From NCBI RefSeq assembly GCF_900107625.1, contig NZ_FNQK01000006.1, positions 62,001-126,000 on the forward strand: a stretch of DNA of 64,000 nucleotides. The letters run 5' to 3'. The notes below the pieces were generated by a model that made no database searches, was not told the origin of the DNA, and saw only the letters and a list, made by a program, of their open reading frames with translations. Of this stretch, positions 26,349 to 34,102 are shown piece by piece. Origin of the DNA: Bizionia paragorgiae. GTDB lineage: Bacteria > Bacteroidota > Bacteroidia > Flavobacteriales > Flavobacteriaceae. Each line of letters begins with the position of its first letter. Position 1 is the stretch's first letter. The translations under genes and the position numbers were made by a program.

Positions 26349-27977
26349 TCAATTCTTTCTCACCCGCTTAAGTTCTAATAAATTAATAGGGTTGTTTCCT
26401 AAACCGGTGATGCCTTTTTGAGTAAAACGAATCACTTCGTCGTAATATAAAGGAACAATTGGAGCCTCTTTCATAACCAAACTATCCATTTTAGTATAGA
26501 GTTCTTCACGTTTTTTATTATCTGTTAATTTAAAAGATTCGGTATACCAAGTATCAAAAATCGGATTTGTATAATGTGTATAATTTGGGCCGTTAGGCGC
26601 GAAATTCTGACTGTAAAATAACGATAAGTAGTTTTGAGCATCAGGATAATCGGCTACCCAACTTGCTCTAAATAGATCTAATTTACCATTCGCTTTAGCG
26701 TCTTTTAAAGTTGCAGGTGGCATTACATCAACACTAACTTCCAAGCCAATTTTTTGTAATTCACGTTGAATATATTCACAGAAATTAAGATAATTACTCG
26801 TTGTTGTTAATGTTATTTTTGGATTGGAGTTTCCTGTTTGGGTACGATATTGTTCTAATAATTGTTTCGCTTTATTGGGGTTATAACTGTAGCCAATAGA
26901 ATCATTAAAACCAGGTAATCCTTTTGGTATAAATCCGCCATTTGCAGGGATACCAACGCCATTACGCAAATAAATCATCATTTTTTTTCTGTCGAACCCG
27001 TAATTTACAGCTTGTCTTAAAAGTGAAGACTGCATTTCGGAGCTTTCAGAATCTAGGAAAAACGCTAGGTATTCGGTGTTTAGATAAGGCCCGCGAATAA
27101 GGTTTATAGACTGATTGTATTTGCCTCTTAACTCCCCTTTAGAGGTTAAAATATCATCTTGGTAGGACGCGTCAAGAGAGTTTAAAAAATCTAAATTACC
27201 TTGAATAAACTGTAAGAATTCACTTTGTTTATCTGGTAAAAACGAAATAGCTACGGCTTCCAAATAGGGTAAGGAATTTCCTAAATTATCTTTTTCAAAA
27301 TAGGTGTCGTTTTTACGTAATACCAACTTGATATTTTCTATCCATTGTTGAAATTTAAAAGGACCAGTTCCTATAGGGTTAGCTCGAAAATCATTGCCAT
27401 AGTGTTCTACAATTTCGCGAGGAACAACCGAACAGTACTTCATGGTGAGTTTACCTAAAAACGAGGGGTCCGGAGTGTTTAGGGAAATGTGCAAAGAATC
27501 TGAGGATATAACATCAATAGATTTTATGTTTTTTACCACCCAACTTCCTGGAGAGGCTAATTTGGTATCACTAATTCTTAAAATACTGTATTTAACATCT
27601 TGAGCAGTTACTTGTCGCGTGGAATCTGTGCCAAAAAGGTGGTGTTTATGGTAAAATACATCCTTTCTTAATTTAAAGGAGTAGGTGAGTGCATCGGGAG
27701 AAATCTTCCAATGTGAGGCGATACTAGGGACAATATTTAGGCTATCGTCCATTTGTATTAAGCCATTAAATAATTGGTTAACGGCCCAAATATCTGCATT
27801 ATCTTTAGCGAAGGCAGGGTCTAAGGAACCTATGTTTTTATGTTCGTTATAACGAAATACCAAACGGTCTTGTTTCGAGTCTGTTTCATTTCCGCATGAG
27901 AAAAAAAAGAAAACAAAGCAACTAATTAATAAACAGTTGTTTAGTGAATGAAATTGCTTGGCTATAGGTTTTATCAT
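26349..27977 (-). CDS. Peptide/oligopeptide ABC transporter substrate-binding lipoprotein (SBP family 5)
   Basis: 542 residues. Lipobox FFFFSCGN gives lipidated Cys28. The mature protein is a family 5 solute-binding protein: RYNEHKNIGSLDPAFAKDNA near the start, VTAQDVKYSILRI, VPREIVEHYGNDFRANPIGTGPFKF, then ASWVADYPDAQNYLSLFYS and the C-terminal YTKMDSLVMKEAPIVPLYY. It would bind peptides in the periplasm or at the outer membrane. No permease or ATPase genes are next to it, so it works with components elsewhere. Its start is 44 bases from the divergent mtaB start. Confidence 0.9.
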   Translation of the reverse strand: MIKPIAKQFHSLNNCLLISCFVFFFFSCGNETDSKQDRLVFRYNEHKNIGSLDPAFAKDNADIWAVNQLFNGLIQMDDSLNIVPSIASHWKISPDALTYSFKLRKDVFYHKHHLFGTDSTRQVTAQDVKYSILRISDTKLASPGSWVVKNIKSIDVISSDSLHISLNTPDPSFLGKLTMKYCSVVPREIVEHYGNDFRANPIGTGPFKFQQWIENIKLVLRKNDTYFEKDNLGNSLPYLEAVAISFLPDKQSEFLQFIQGNLDFLNSLDASYQDDILTSKGELRGKYNQSINLIRGPYLNTEYLAFFLDSESSEMQSSLLRQAVNYGFDRKKMMIYLRNGVGIPANGGFIPKGLPGFNDSIGYSYNPNKAKQLLEQYRTQTGNSNPKITLTTTSNYLNFCEYIQRELQKIGLEVSVDVMPPATLKDAKANGKLDLFRASWVADYPDAQNYLSLFYSQNFAPNGPNYTHYTNPIFDTWYTESFKLTDNKKREELYTKMDSLVMKEAPIVPLYYDEVIRFTQKGITGLGNNPINLLELKRVRKN

Positions 27978-27992
27978 ATTATAATTAAGTTG

Positions 27993-28000
27993 TAAATTTG
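27993..28000 (+). promoter_or_regulatory. -7 box of mtaB
   Basis: TAAATTTG, an exact TAnnTTTG match. It covers the in-frame TTG at 27998, so the ATG at 28022 is the better start. Confidence 0.55.
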
Positions 28001-28021
28001 GACCTTGGTAAAAATACGAGA

Positions 28022-29350
28022 ATGAACGCTAGAAAAAAAGTCGCTTTTTATACTTTAGGATGTAAACTTAATTTTTCTGAAACCTCTACAATAGCGAGGA
28101 GTTTTAAGGAGGAAGGGTTTGACCGTGTCGATTTTACTGAATCGGCAGATATTTATGTTATAAATACATGTTCGGTTACAGAGAATGCCGATAAACGTTT
28201 TAAGACTATTGTTAAACAGGCTCAAAAGAAAAACCCTGATGCTTTTGTCGCTGCTGTAGGATGTTATGCGCAATTAAAACCACAAGAATTAGCCGATGTA
28301 CACGGTGTAGATCTTGTTCTTGGAGCAACCGAAAAATTTAAAATCACCGATTATTTAAACGATTTGTCTAAAAATGATTTTGGTGAGGTGCATTCTTGTG
28401 AAATTGAAGACGCCGATTTTTATGTAGGAAGTTACTCTATAGGTGATCGTACACGTGCTTTTTTAAAGGTTCAAGACGGTTGTGATTATAAATGTACTTA
28501 CTGTACTATTCCCTTGGCTAGAGGAATCTCTAGAAGTGATGAATTAGAGAATGTGCTGAAAAATGCGAAAGAGATTTCTGAAAAAAATATTAAAGAAATT
28601 GTTTTAACTGGTGTAAATATTGGAGATTATGGTAAGGGTGAGTTTGGAAATAAAAAACACGAACATACCTTTTCTGAGTTGGTAGAAGCTTTAGATACTG
28701 TAGAAGGTATCGAGCGTTTACGTATTTCTTCTATAGAACCTAATCTTTTAAAAAATGATACTATAGACTTTGTGTCTAAAAGTAGAACTTTTGTTCCGCA
28801 TTTTCATATTCCATTGCAAAGTGGAAGTAATACTATTTTAAAATTAATGCGTCGCCGTTATTTAAGGGAGTTGTATGTAGATCGCGTAAATAAAATAAAA
28901 GAAGTTATGCCTCATGCGTGTATTGGGGTTGATGTTATTGTCGGTTTTCCCGGTGAAACAGATGAGTTGTTTTTAGAAACGTATAACTTTTTAAATACGC
29001 TTGATATTTCATACTTACACGTTTTTACCTATTCGGAAAGAGATAATACGGTAGCTGCAGATATGGATGGGGTTGTTCCTAAAAACGTCCGGTCTAAGCG
29101 CAGTAAAATGTTACGAGGCTTAAGTGTTAAATTGCGTCGCGCTTTTTATGAGAGTCAGTTAAATACCACTAGAGAGGTGCTTTTTGAAAGTGAAAATAAA
29201 GAAGGGTATATTCACGGATTTACAGAAAATTATGTCAAAGTCAAAGCGCCTTGGAATCCAGAATTAGTAAATACTTTACATCGTGTAGAGTTAACGCATA
29301 TTGATGAAGATGGCTTGGTAAGGTTTGAATTTGTAAAAGAATTAGTATAA
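28022..29350 (+). CDS. mtaB: tRNA (t6A37) methylthiotransferase
   Basis: 442 residues from the ATG at 28022 (MNARKKVAFYTLGCKLN). Converts t6A to ms2t6A at tRNA position 37. The N-terminal UPF0004 domain provides three cluster cysteines (TLGCKLN, VINTCSV, AVGCYAQ), the radical SAM domain has the CxxxCxxC motif in DGCDYKCTYCTIPLARG, and a TRAM-like C-terminal domain ends the protein (EVLFESENKEGYIHGFTENYVKVK). The KLN sequence after the first cysteine separates MtaB from MiaB and RimO. A reading from TTG 27998 adds eight residues but falls inside the promoter. Confidence 0.95.
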   Translation: MNARKKVAFYTLGCKLNFSETSTIARSFKEEGFDRVDFTESADIYVINTCSVTENADKRFKTIVKQAQKKNPDAFVAAVGCYAQLKPQELADVHGVDLVLGATEKFKITDYLNDLSKNDFGEVHSCEIEDADFYVGSYSIGDRTRAFLKVQDGCDYKCTYCTIPLARGISRSDELENVLKNAKEISEKNIKEIVLTGVNIGDYGKGEFGNKKHEHTFSELVEALDTVEGIERLRISSIEPNLLKNDTIDFVSKSRTFVPHFHIPLQSGSNTILKLMRRRYLRELYVDRVNKIKEVMPHACIGVDVIVGFPGETDELFLETYNFLNTLDISYLHVFTYSERDNTVAADMDGVVPKNVRSKRSKMLRGLSVKLRRAFYESQLNTTREVLFESENKEGYIHGFTENYVKVKAPWNPELVNTLHRVELTHIDEDGLVRFEFVKELV

Positions 29351-29351
29351 A

Positions 29352-29385
29352 TAAAAAAAGTCAAGCATTACGCTTGACTTTTTTT
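29352..29385. terminator. Bidirectional terminator of mtaB and the convergent GNAT gene
   Basis: AAGTCAAGC (29358-29366) with GCTTGACTT (29372-29380), A-run on one side and T-run on the other. Confidence 0.9.
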
Positions 29386-29682
29386 TTAAATTCTTAGTCC
29401 TACCGGGAGTAGGCTTTTGTATTGTCTGTTTCGTCTTACAAATTTTGCGATTTCAGGGCTTGTGGGTACAATGCTTAAATTGCGCTCTTTTACATTTTCA
29501 AAAACAAGTTTTAAAAAATTATCTAGAAAGTCTTCATCAGTGATGGCTTCCGGAATAATTAATTTAGTTAAGAATATTTTTCGGTCTTGTAAAGAATACT
29601 CAATTTTTGCAAAATGACCATCAATGGTTAATTCAAATTGACGTTGAAATTCATTATCAACAAGTTCATCAGCATCTATCAT
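29386..29682 (-). CDS. Small GNAT-like N-acetyltransferase (COG2388 type)
   Basis: 98 residues, short for a GNAT protein but typical of the COG2388/YjdJ type. Visible features are the central strand FAKIEYSLQDRKIFLTKLIIPEAITDED and the helix-turn region VFENVKERNLSIVPTSPEIAKFVRRNRQYKSLL, corresponding to the P-x-[ST]-x-x-I and HxEY-like end of the family; the usual HPEY is RNRQY here. Substrate unknown. It converges on mtaB and shares its terminator. Confidence 0.75.
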   Translation of the reverse strand: MIDADELVDNEFQRQFELTIDGHFAKIEYSLQDRKIFLTKLIIPEAITDEDFLDNFLKLVFENVKERNLSIVPTSPEIAKFVRRNRQYKSLLPVGLRI

Positions 29683-29707
29683 AATTATGTGTTTTTGTGT
29701 AGAGAAT

Positions 29708-29715
29708 CAAAAATA
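29708..29715 (-). promoter_or_regulatory. -7 box of the GNAT-like gene
   Basis: On the minus strand TATTTTTG, an exact TAnnTTTG match, 25 bases upstream of the ATG. Confidence 0.45.
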
Positions 29716-29794
29716 GTATCAACTATTTTATAAATTTATCTTTCAAATTTAAGCATTATTATCATCAATAGTAAATCTATATTGTTAAAACCTT

Positions 29795-30457
29795 ATGAAT
29801 CAAGAAATAATCCATGTTTACTTAATGCCGGGTATGGCGGCAAACCCATCTATATTTGATAACATAGCTTTACCAAAGGAACAATTCGAGTTGCATAAGC
29901 TACATTGGATTATTCCATTAGACAATGAAACTTTAGAGGCTTATGCTTTGCGAATTATTAAAGATATAAAACATGAAAATATAGTATTGTTAGGGGTGTC
30001 TTTTGGAGGTGTTTTAGTTCAAGAAATGATTAAGCATATTAAAGTGCGTAAATTATTTGTCGTATCTAGTGTTAAAACCAAAAATGAAATGCCTAGGCGA
30101 TTTAAAGTGTTAAGGGCGACAAAGGCTTATAAGATTTTACCTACACAGTTGTTGGGGAATATTGATTTATTAGCAAAGTTTGCCTTTGGTGAAACGGTGA
30201 CAAAACGGGTGGAGTTATACAAGAAGTATTTGTCGGTTAACGATAAAAAGTATTTAGACTGGGCTATCGAGCAAATGGTGTGTTGGGATCAAGAGGAGCC
30301 CGTGCCGGAAGCAATTCATATTCACGGTGATGCAGACCTTGTTTTTCCTCATCATTATTTAGGCGATTGTATTACCATTAAAGGAGGTACACATATTATG
30401 ATAATTAATAAATATAAATGGTTTAACGAGAATTTACCAAAGCTAATTTTAGGTTAA
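29795..30457 (+). CDS. Alpha/beta hydrolase
   Basis: 220 residues, cytoplasmic (no signal peptide). The nucleophile elbow is LLGVSFGGVLVQEMI with Ser69, an acid is probably Asp181 in IHGDADLVFPHH, and the histidine is His200 in KGGTHIMII; an oxyanion loop LMPGMAANP precedes. It resembles carboxylesterase-like minimal hydrolases. Substrate unknown. It lies 53 bases upstream of the lytic transglycosylase gene and may be cotranscribed with it and the cardiolipin synthase. Confidence 0.85.
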   Translation: MNQEIIHVYLMPGMAANPSIFDNIALPKEQFELHKLHWIIPLDNETLEAYALRIIKDIKHENIVLLGVSFGGVLVQEMIKHIKVRKLFVVSSVKTKNEMPRRFKVLRATKAYKILPTQLLGNIDLLAKFAFGETVTKRVELYKKYLSVNDKKYLDWAIEQMVCWDQEEPVPEAIHIHGDADLVFPHHYLGDCITIKGGTHIMIINKYKWFNENLPKLILG

Positions 30458-30510
30458 ATATCTTGAGGATACCGCAATATTTTTTAAATTTATAAAAAAT
30501 ACAAAGTAAG

Positions 30511-31440
30511 ATGAAATACATACAAAAAGGATTAATGGCGGTGGGATTATTGGCGGTGGGAGCAGTGTCAATAAATGCATTTCAAGAAGCTCCAACTGAC
30601 GAGTTCGTGGAGAAAAAATTTAAGAATGAATATAATGTTTATGCACTTCAAGTACCTGAAAAACTAGATTTTGCTGGTGAACCGGTGCCCTTGCATAATC
30701 CAGATATTTTAGAGCGCATGGACCGTGAGTTGTTGGTAAATACCTACTGGCAATCTAATGGTTTATTAATGTTTAAACGTGCTAAAAAGTATTTCCCAAT
30801 TATTGAACCGATACTTGAAAAACACGGCATTCCAGAAGATTTTAAATATTTAGCGGTAATTGAAAGCGGATTAACAAATGCGCGCTCTCCTGCAGGTGCT
30901 AGTGGATTTTGGCAAATTATGTCGGCTACAGCAAAAGAAAACGGGCTAGAGGTAAATGATAATGTCGATGAACGTTATCACCTTGAAAAAGCAACGGAAG
31001 TAGCATGTAAATATTTAAAGGACTCTAAAGAACGTTTAGGATCGTGGACTCTAGCTGCGGCGGCTTATAATGCAGGGAATTATGGTGTGTCTAGACGTCT
31101 TAAAGAACAAAAAGTAGAGGGGTATTACGATTTGTTATTAGGAGAGGAGACTGGGCGTTACGTGTTTAGAATCGTAGCTCTAAAAGAAATTTTATCCAAC
31201 CCTGATACCTATGGTTTTAATTTTAGACCAAAAGATTTGTACAGTTATGTGCCAACTTATAAAATAGAAGTGGATACGGCAGTTTCCGATTTTGCTCAGT
31301 TTTCAAAAGATTTAGGCATTAATTATAAAATATTAAAACTTCATAATCCATGGTTAAGAGAGAACCGTTTAAATAATAATTCTCGAAAAAAATACCAATT
31401 GGATATTCCTAGAGAAGGTTATTATACCAGTAAACCTTAA
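30511..31440 (+). CDS. Membrane-associated lytic transglycosylase (MltD-like, SLT domain)
   Basis: 309 residues. Signal peptide LMAVGLLAVGAVSINAF (cleavage near residue 23). Transglycosylase SLT domain at about 95-220 with catalytic Glu118 in YLAVIESGLTNARSPAGASG, then FWQIMSATAKENGL and the conserved LAAAAYNAGNYGVSRRL. The C-terminal part (KLHNPWLRENRL) is LysM-adjacent-like but I see no full LysM repeat. It cleaves peptidoglycan glycan strands in the periplasm. Its stop TAA overlaps the next ATG by one base (TAATG), coupling it to cardiolipin synthase. Confidence 0.92.
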   Translation: MKYIQKGLMAVGLLAVGAVSINAFQEAPTDEFVEKKFKNEYNVYALQVPEKLDFAGEPVPLHNPDILERMDRELLVNTYWQSNGLLMFKRAKKYFPIIEPILEKHGIPEDFKYLAVIESGLTNARSPAGASGFWQIMSATAKENGLEVNDNVDERYHLEKATEVACKYLKDSKERLGSWTLAAAAYNAGNYGVSRRLKEQKVEGYYDLLLGEETGRYVFRIVALKEILSNPDTYGFNFRPKDLYSYVPTYKIEVDTAVSDFAQFSKDLGINYKILKLHNPWLRENRLNNNSRKKYQLDIPREGYYTSKP

Positions 31441-32897
31441 TGTTAGAGCTGTTTCAAAATAATATTTGGTATGTCTTAATAGTCATTAATTATTTATTGG
31501 CTATTTCTGCAGTAACGACGCTTTTATTTAGAAATATAAATCCTACAAAAACACTATCCTATATTATAGTTTTAGTGTTTTTTCCTTTTTTTGGGTTACT
31601 CGTTTATTACCTCTTTGGTCAAGAGTATAGAAAGAGTAAAATATTTAATCGGAAAAATATTTTAAACCAAAGTATTGTAAAAAAACTAAATGCGAGCTTA
31701 GAGCAAACCAAGTCCCAATTAGATGCCTTGGAGGATGATTTTTTAGAAGATAAAATAAAACTTGTAAAACTATTACAAAAGAGTGATAAAGCACCGCTAA
31801 CGAAATGTAATACGGTTGATATCCTATTAAACGGTGAAACTAAATTTGATCGTTTATTAGAAGATTTAAAAGCTGCTAAGCATCACATTCATATAGAATA
31901 CTACATTGTTAGAGATGATAAAATAGGTTCTAAAGTATTAAATCTCTTGTGTGAAAAAGCGCTAAGCGGCGTAAAAGTGCGGCTTAGTATAGACGATGTG
32001 GGGAGCAGTATAACCCGTAAAATGAAGACTAAGCTTAAAGAAAGTGGTGTCGAGTTTTACTCTTTTATGCCTGTGCTATTTCCTAAATTCACAGGACGTA
32101 TGAATTATAGAAATCATCGTAAAATTGTAATTATAGATGGCGCCGTTGGTTATATTGGAGGTATTAATATTTCTGATGCCTATGTTAATTACCCAGAAAG
32201 TGAAGATTACTGGAGAGACACTCATTTACGTTTAGAAGGGGAGGCTATTGTAACACTACAAGTTCAGTTTTTAATAAACTGGAATTTTGTTTCTGACAGT
32301 GATGTTGATATCAGCGAGGATTTCTTTCCTAATAAACCGTGTAAAGATGAAATAGCGGTGCAAATCGCAGCGAGTGGTCCCGATACGGATTGGGCTAACA
32401 TTATGGAAGTTATTTTCTCAGCGATTACTAGCGCAGACGATTATATTTACCTAACAACACCCTATTTTATACCCAATCCACAAATTATAACAGCCTTACA
32501 GGTGGCCTCTAAGAGCGGTATTGATGTTAGACTGCTTATACCCGATAAATCTGATTCGTGGACAGCAAAGCACGCAACAAATGCTTATTTAGACAGCTTG
32601 TTCGATGCAGGAATTAAAGTGTATCGCTATCAAAAAGGATTTATTCATGCTAAAACCTTAGTGGTAGATGATGTATTTAGTACCATAGGAACTTCAAATA
32701 TGGATTATCGCAGTTTTAATATCAATTTTGAGATTAATGCTGTTGTTTATAATAAAAAGGTAAGTAAAGAGCTTAAAGCTATATTTTTAAAGGATTTAGA
32801 GTCGGCGCAAGTAATGAATCCAGAGGCTTGGATTAAGCGCCCTAAATCAGAAAAGATAAAGGAATCTATTTGTAAGTTATGGGCGCCCTTATTATGA
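31440..32897 (+). CDS. cls: Cardiolipin synthase (phospholipase D family)
   Basis: 485 residues. Two N-terminal membrane segments (NIWYVLIVINYLLAISAV; YIIVLVFFPFFGLLVYYLFG) precede two HKD catalytic motifs: His226-x-Lys228-x4-Asp233 in YRNHRKIVIIDGAVGYIGG and His403-x-Lys405-x4-Asp410 in FIHAKTLVVDDVFSTIGTSN. It condenses two phosphatidylglycerols into cardiolipin at the inner membrane. One-base overlap with the transglycosylase gene suggests coordinated envelope synthesis and remodelling. Confidence 0.94.
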   Translation: MLELFQNNIWYVLIVINYLLAISAVTTLLFRNINPTKTLSYIIVLVFFPFFGLLVYYLFGQEYRKSKIFNRKNILNQSIVKKLNASLEQTKSQLDALEDDFLEDKIKLVKLLQKSDKAPLTKCNTVDILLNGETKFDRLLEDLKAAKHHIHIEYYIVRDDKIGSKVLNLLCEKALSGVKVRLSIDDVGSSITRKMKTKLKESGVEFYSFMPVLFPKFTGRMNYRNHRKIVIIDGAVGYIGGINISDAYVNYPESEDYWRDTHLRLEGEAIVTLQVQFLINWNFVSDSDVDISEDFFPNKPCKDEIAVQIAASGPDTDWANIMEVIFSAITSADDYIYLTTPYFIPNPQIITALQVASKSGIDVRLLIPDKSDSWTAKHATNAYLDSLFDAGIKVYRYQKGFIHAKTLVVDDVFSTIGTSNMDYRSFNINFEINAVVYNKKVSKELKAIFLKDLESAQVMNPEAWIKRPKSEKIKESICKLWAPLL

Positions 32898-32931
32898 TAA
32901 TTTTGATAGATCTTAAAGAGTACACAAAAAT

Positions 32932-32965
32932 AAAAACGCCTTAATGTAGTATTAAGGCGTTTTGT
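32932..32965. terminator. Bidirectional terminator after cls
   Basis: AACGCCTTAAT (32935-32945), GTAGT loop, ATTAAGGCGTT (32951-32961), A-run on the left, T-run on the right; located between convergent genes. Confidence 0.85.
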
Positions 32966-32967
32966 TG

Positions 32968-33540
32968 TTATCGTCTAGTTGCTCTGCGCTGTTGGCGACC
33001 ACCACCGTAATGTTGGTTTGGCATTTGAGCTTTCTTCATATTCTCTTTCATCATTTTAATTTGATCCTTAAGCATGCCTTGCTTATCTAGTTTTTGTGCT
33101 TCATTAATTAATAAGGTAGCTTCTTGTTTTCTGCGTTTAGAAAAAGCAATACCTGCTAAATTTAATTTAGCCATTGCCATATCTTGATCCATAGATAAAC
33201 CTAAAGTCACAGCTTTTTTAAAGTAGCGCTCTGCCGCATTCATATCGGTTTGAGATACCATAATACCATTAAGGTAATTGTAGTACCCTTGTTGTTTAGA
33301 CGTTAATGCAGTTTCTGGTGTTTTAATTTTATCTAACCATTTTTTTGCACCATCAAAATCTTGTTTTCTCAGTTTTAAAAAGGACATTAAAATAAACTCA
33401 TTTTTAAAATATAAGAATACAAAGATTAAAGACAATAGAATAAGCATGATACCATTTCCAATGCCTCCTTTTGTAAATTGCCAAACGGCTGCAGCAATAA
33501 TTAAAGCTGCGATGACTAATTTTAAATTTTTATTATACAT
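32968..33540 (-). CDS. Two-TM membrane protein with TPR-like helical domain
   Basis: 190 residues. Two N-terminal membrane segments (LVIAALIIAAAVWQF; IMLILLSLIFVFLYF) precede a soluble helical region with tetratricopeptide-like pairs (DFDGAKKWLDKI; YYNYLNGIMVSQTDMNAAERYFKKAVTLGL; AKLNLAGIAFSKRRKQEATLLINEAQKL). The tail is basic (GGGRQQRRATRR). Common in flavobacteria as a hypothetical or TPR protein; no enzymatic motif. Likely scaffolds protein contacts on the membrane. Confidence 0.75.
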   Translation of the reverse strand: MYNKNLKLVIAALIIAAAVWQFTKGGIGNGIMLILLSLIFVFLYFKNEFILMSFLKLRKQDFDGAKKWLDKIKTPETALTSKQQGYYNYLNGIMVSQTDMNAAERYFKKAVTLGLSMDQDMAMAKLNLAGIAFSKRRKQEATLLINEAQKLDKQGMLKDQIKMMKENMKKAQMPNQHYGGGRQQRRATRR

Positions 33541-33843
33541 ACTAGCTGTGTTTTACGTATCGAATGTTGAATTTTTATGATTTTTTCTTCAAAAAAATGT
33601 TTGAGGGTGCAAAGAAACTAATTTTTTATGGTAAAATGAAGCTAAAGAAAAACTAAAAATCATAACTTGTCGCTATATTATAGCTGTGTTTTATTTTAAA
33701 TTGAAGAGAAATCACATCATTTCAAAAATAATTTTAAATAAGGTTTGCGAAATTAAAAAGTCGTTGTATATTTGCGGTCAGTTTTGGAGAAATACTAAAG
33801 CAAATAAAACAAATTACATTTCAGACTTTAAAGATATTATAAA
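33541..33843. other. Intergenic region holding the rpmH promoter
   Basis: About 300 bases between the divergent TPR protein and rpmH. The right half contains the rpmH promoter at 33744-33774 and a leader of about 60 bases; the left half (33541-33740) is AT-rich and I see no clear site in it. Confidence 0.5.
33744..33774 (+). promoter_or_regulatory. rpmH: Promoter of rpmH
   Basis: TTTG at 33744-33747 and TATATTTG at 33767-33774, spacer 19, a nearly ideal Bacteroidota promoter. Confidence 0.75.
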
Positions 33844-34005
33844 ATGAGTAAAAGAACGTTTCAGCCATCAAAAAGAAAGAGAAGAAACAAGCACGGTTTC
33901 AGAGAAAGAATGGCTTCTGCTAATGGTAGAAAAGTATTAGCTCGTAGAAGAGCTAAAGGAAGAAAGAAAATATCTGTTTCATCTGAAACTAGACATAAAA
34001 AATAA
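33844..34005 (+). CDS. rpmH: 50S ribosomal protein L34
   Basis: 53 residues, very basic: [18 protein letters not shown], then [22 protein letters not shown], the textbook L34 pattern. It is short and easily missed. It has its own near-consensus promoter and a strong terminator 26 bases after its stop. The usual rpmH-rnpA-dnaA arrangement is not present here; the downstream gene is carB. Confidence 0.97.
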   Translation: MSKRTFQPSKRKRRNKHGFRERMASANGRKVLARRRAKGRKKISVSSETRHKK

Positions 34006-34030
34006 TGATTAACAATTGTTAATATATTAA

Positions 34031-34059
34031 GGCGTTACTTAGGTGTAACGCCTTTTTTT
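34031..34059 (+). terminator. Terminator of rpmH
   Basis: GGCGTTAC (34031-34038) with GTAACGCC (34045-34052), then seven T. Confidence 0.92.
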
Positions 34060-34074
34060 GTATCTAATATTTAT

Positions 34075-34082
34075 TATTTTTG
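34075..34082 (+). promoter_or_regulatory. -7 box of carB
   Basis: TATTTTTG, an exact TAnnTTTG match, 20 bases upstream of the carB ATG. The nearest TTG (34058-34060) is only 14 bases away and belongs to the rpmH terminator tail. Confidence 0.45.
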
Positions 34083-34102
34083 CCACACAATAAAACAACG
34101 CA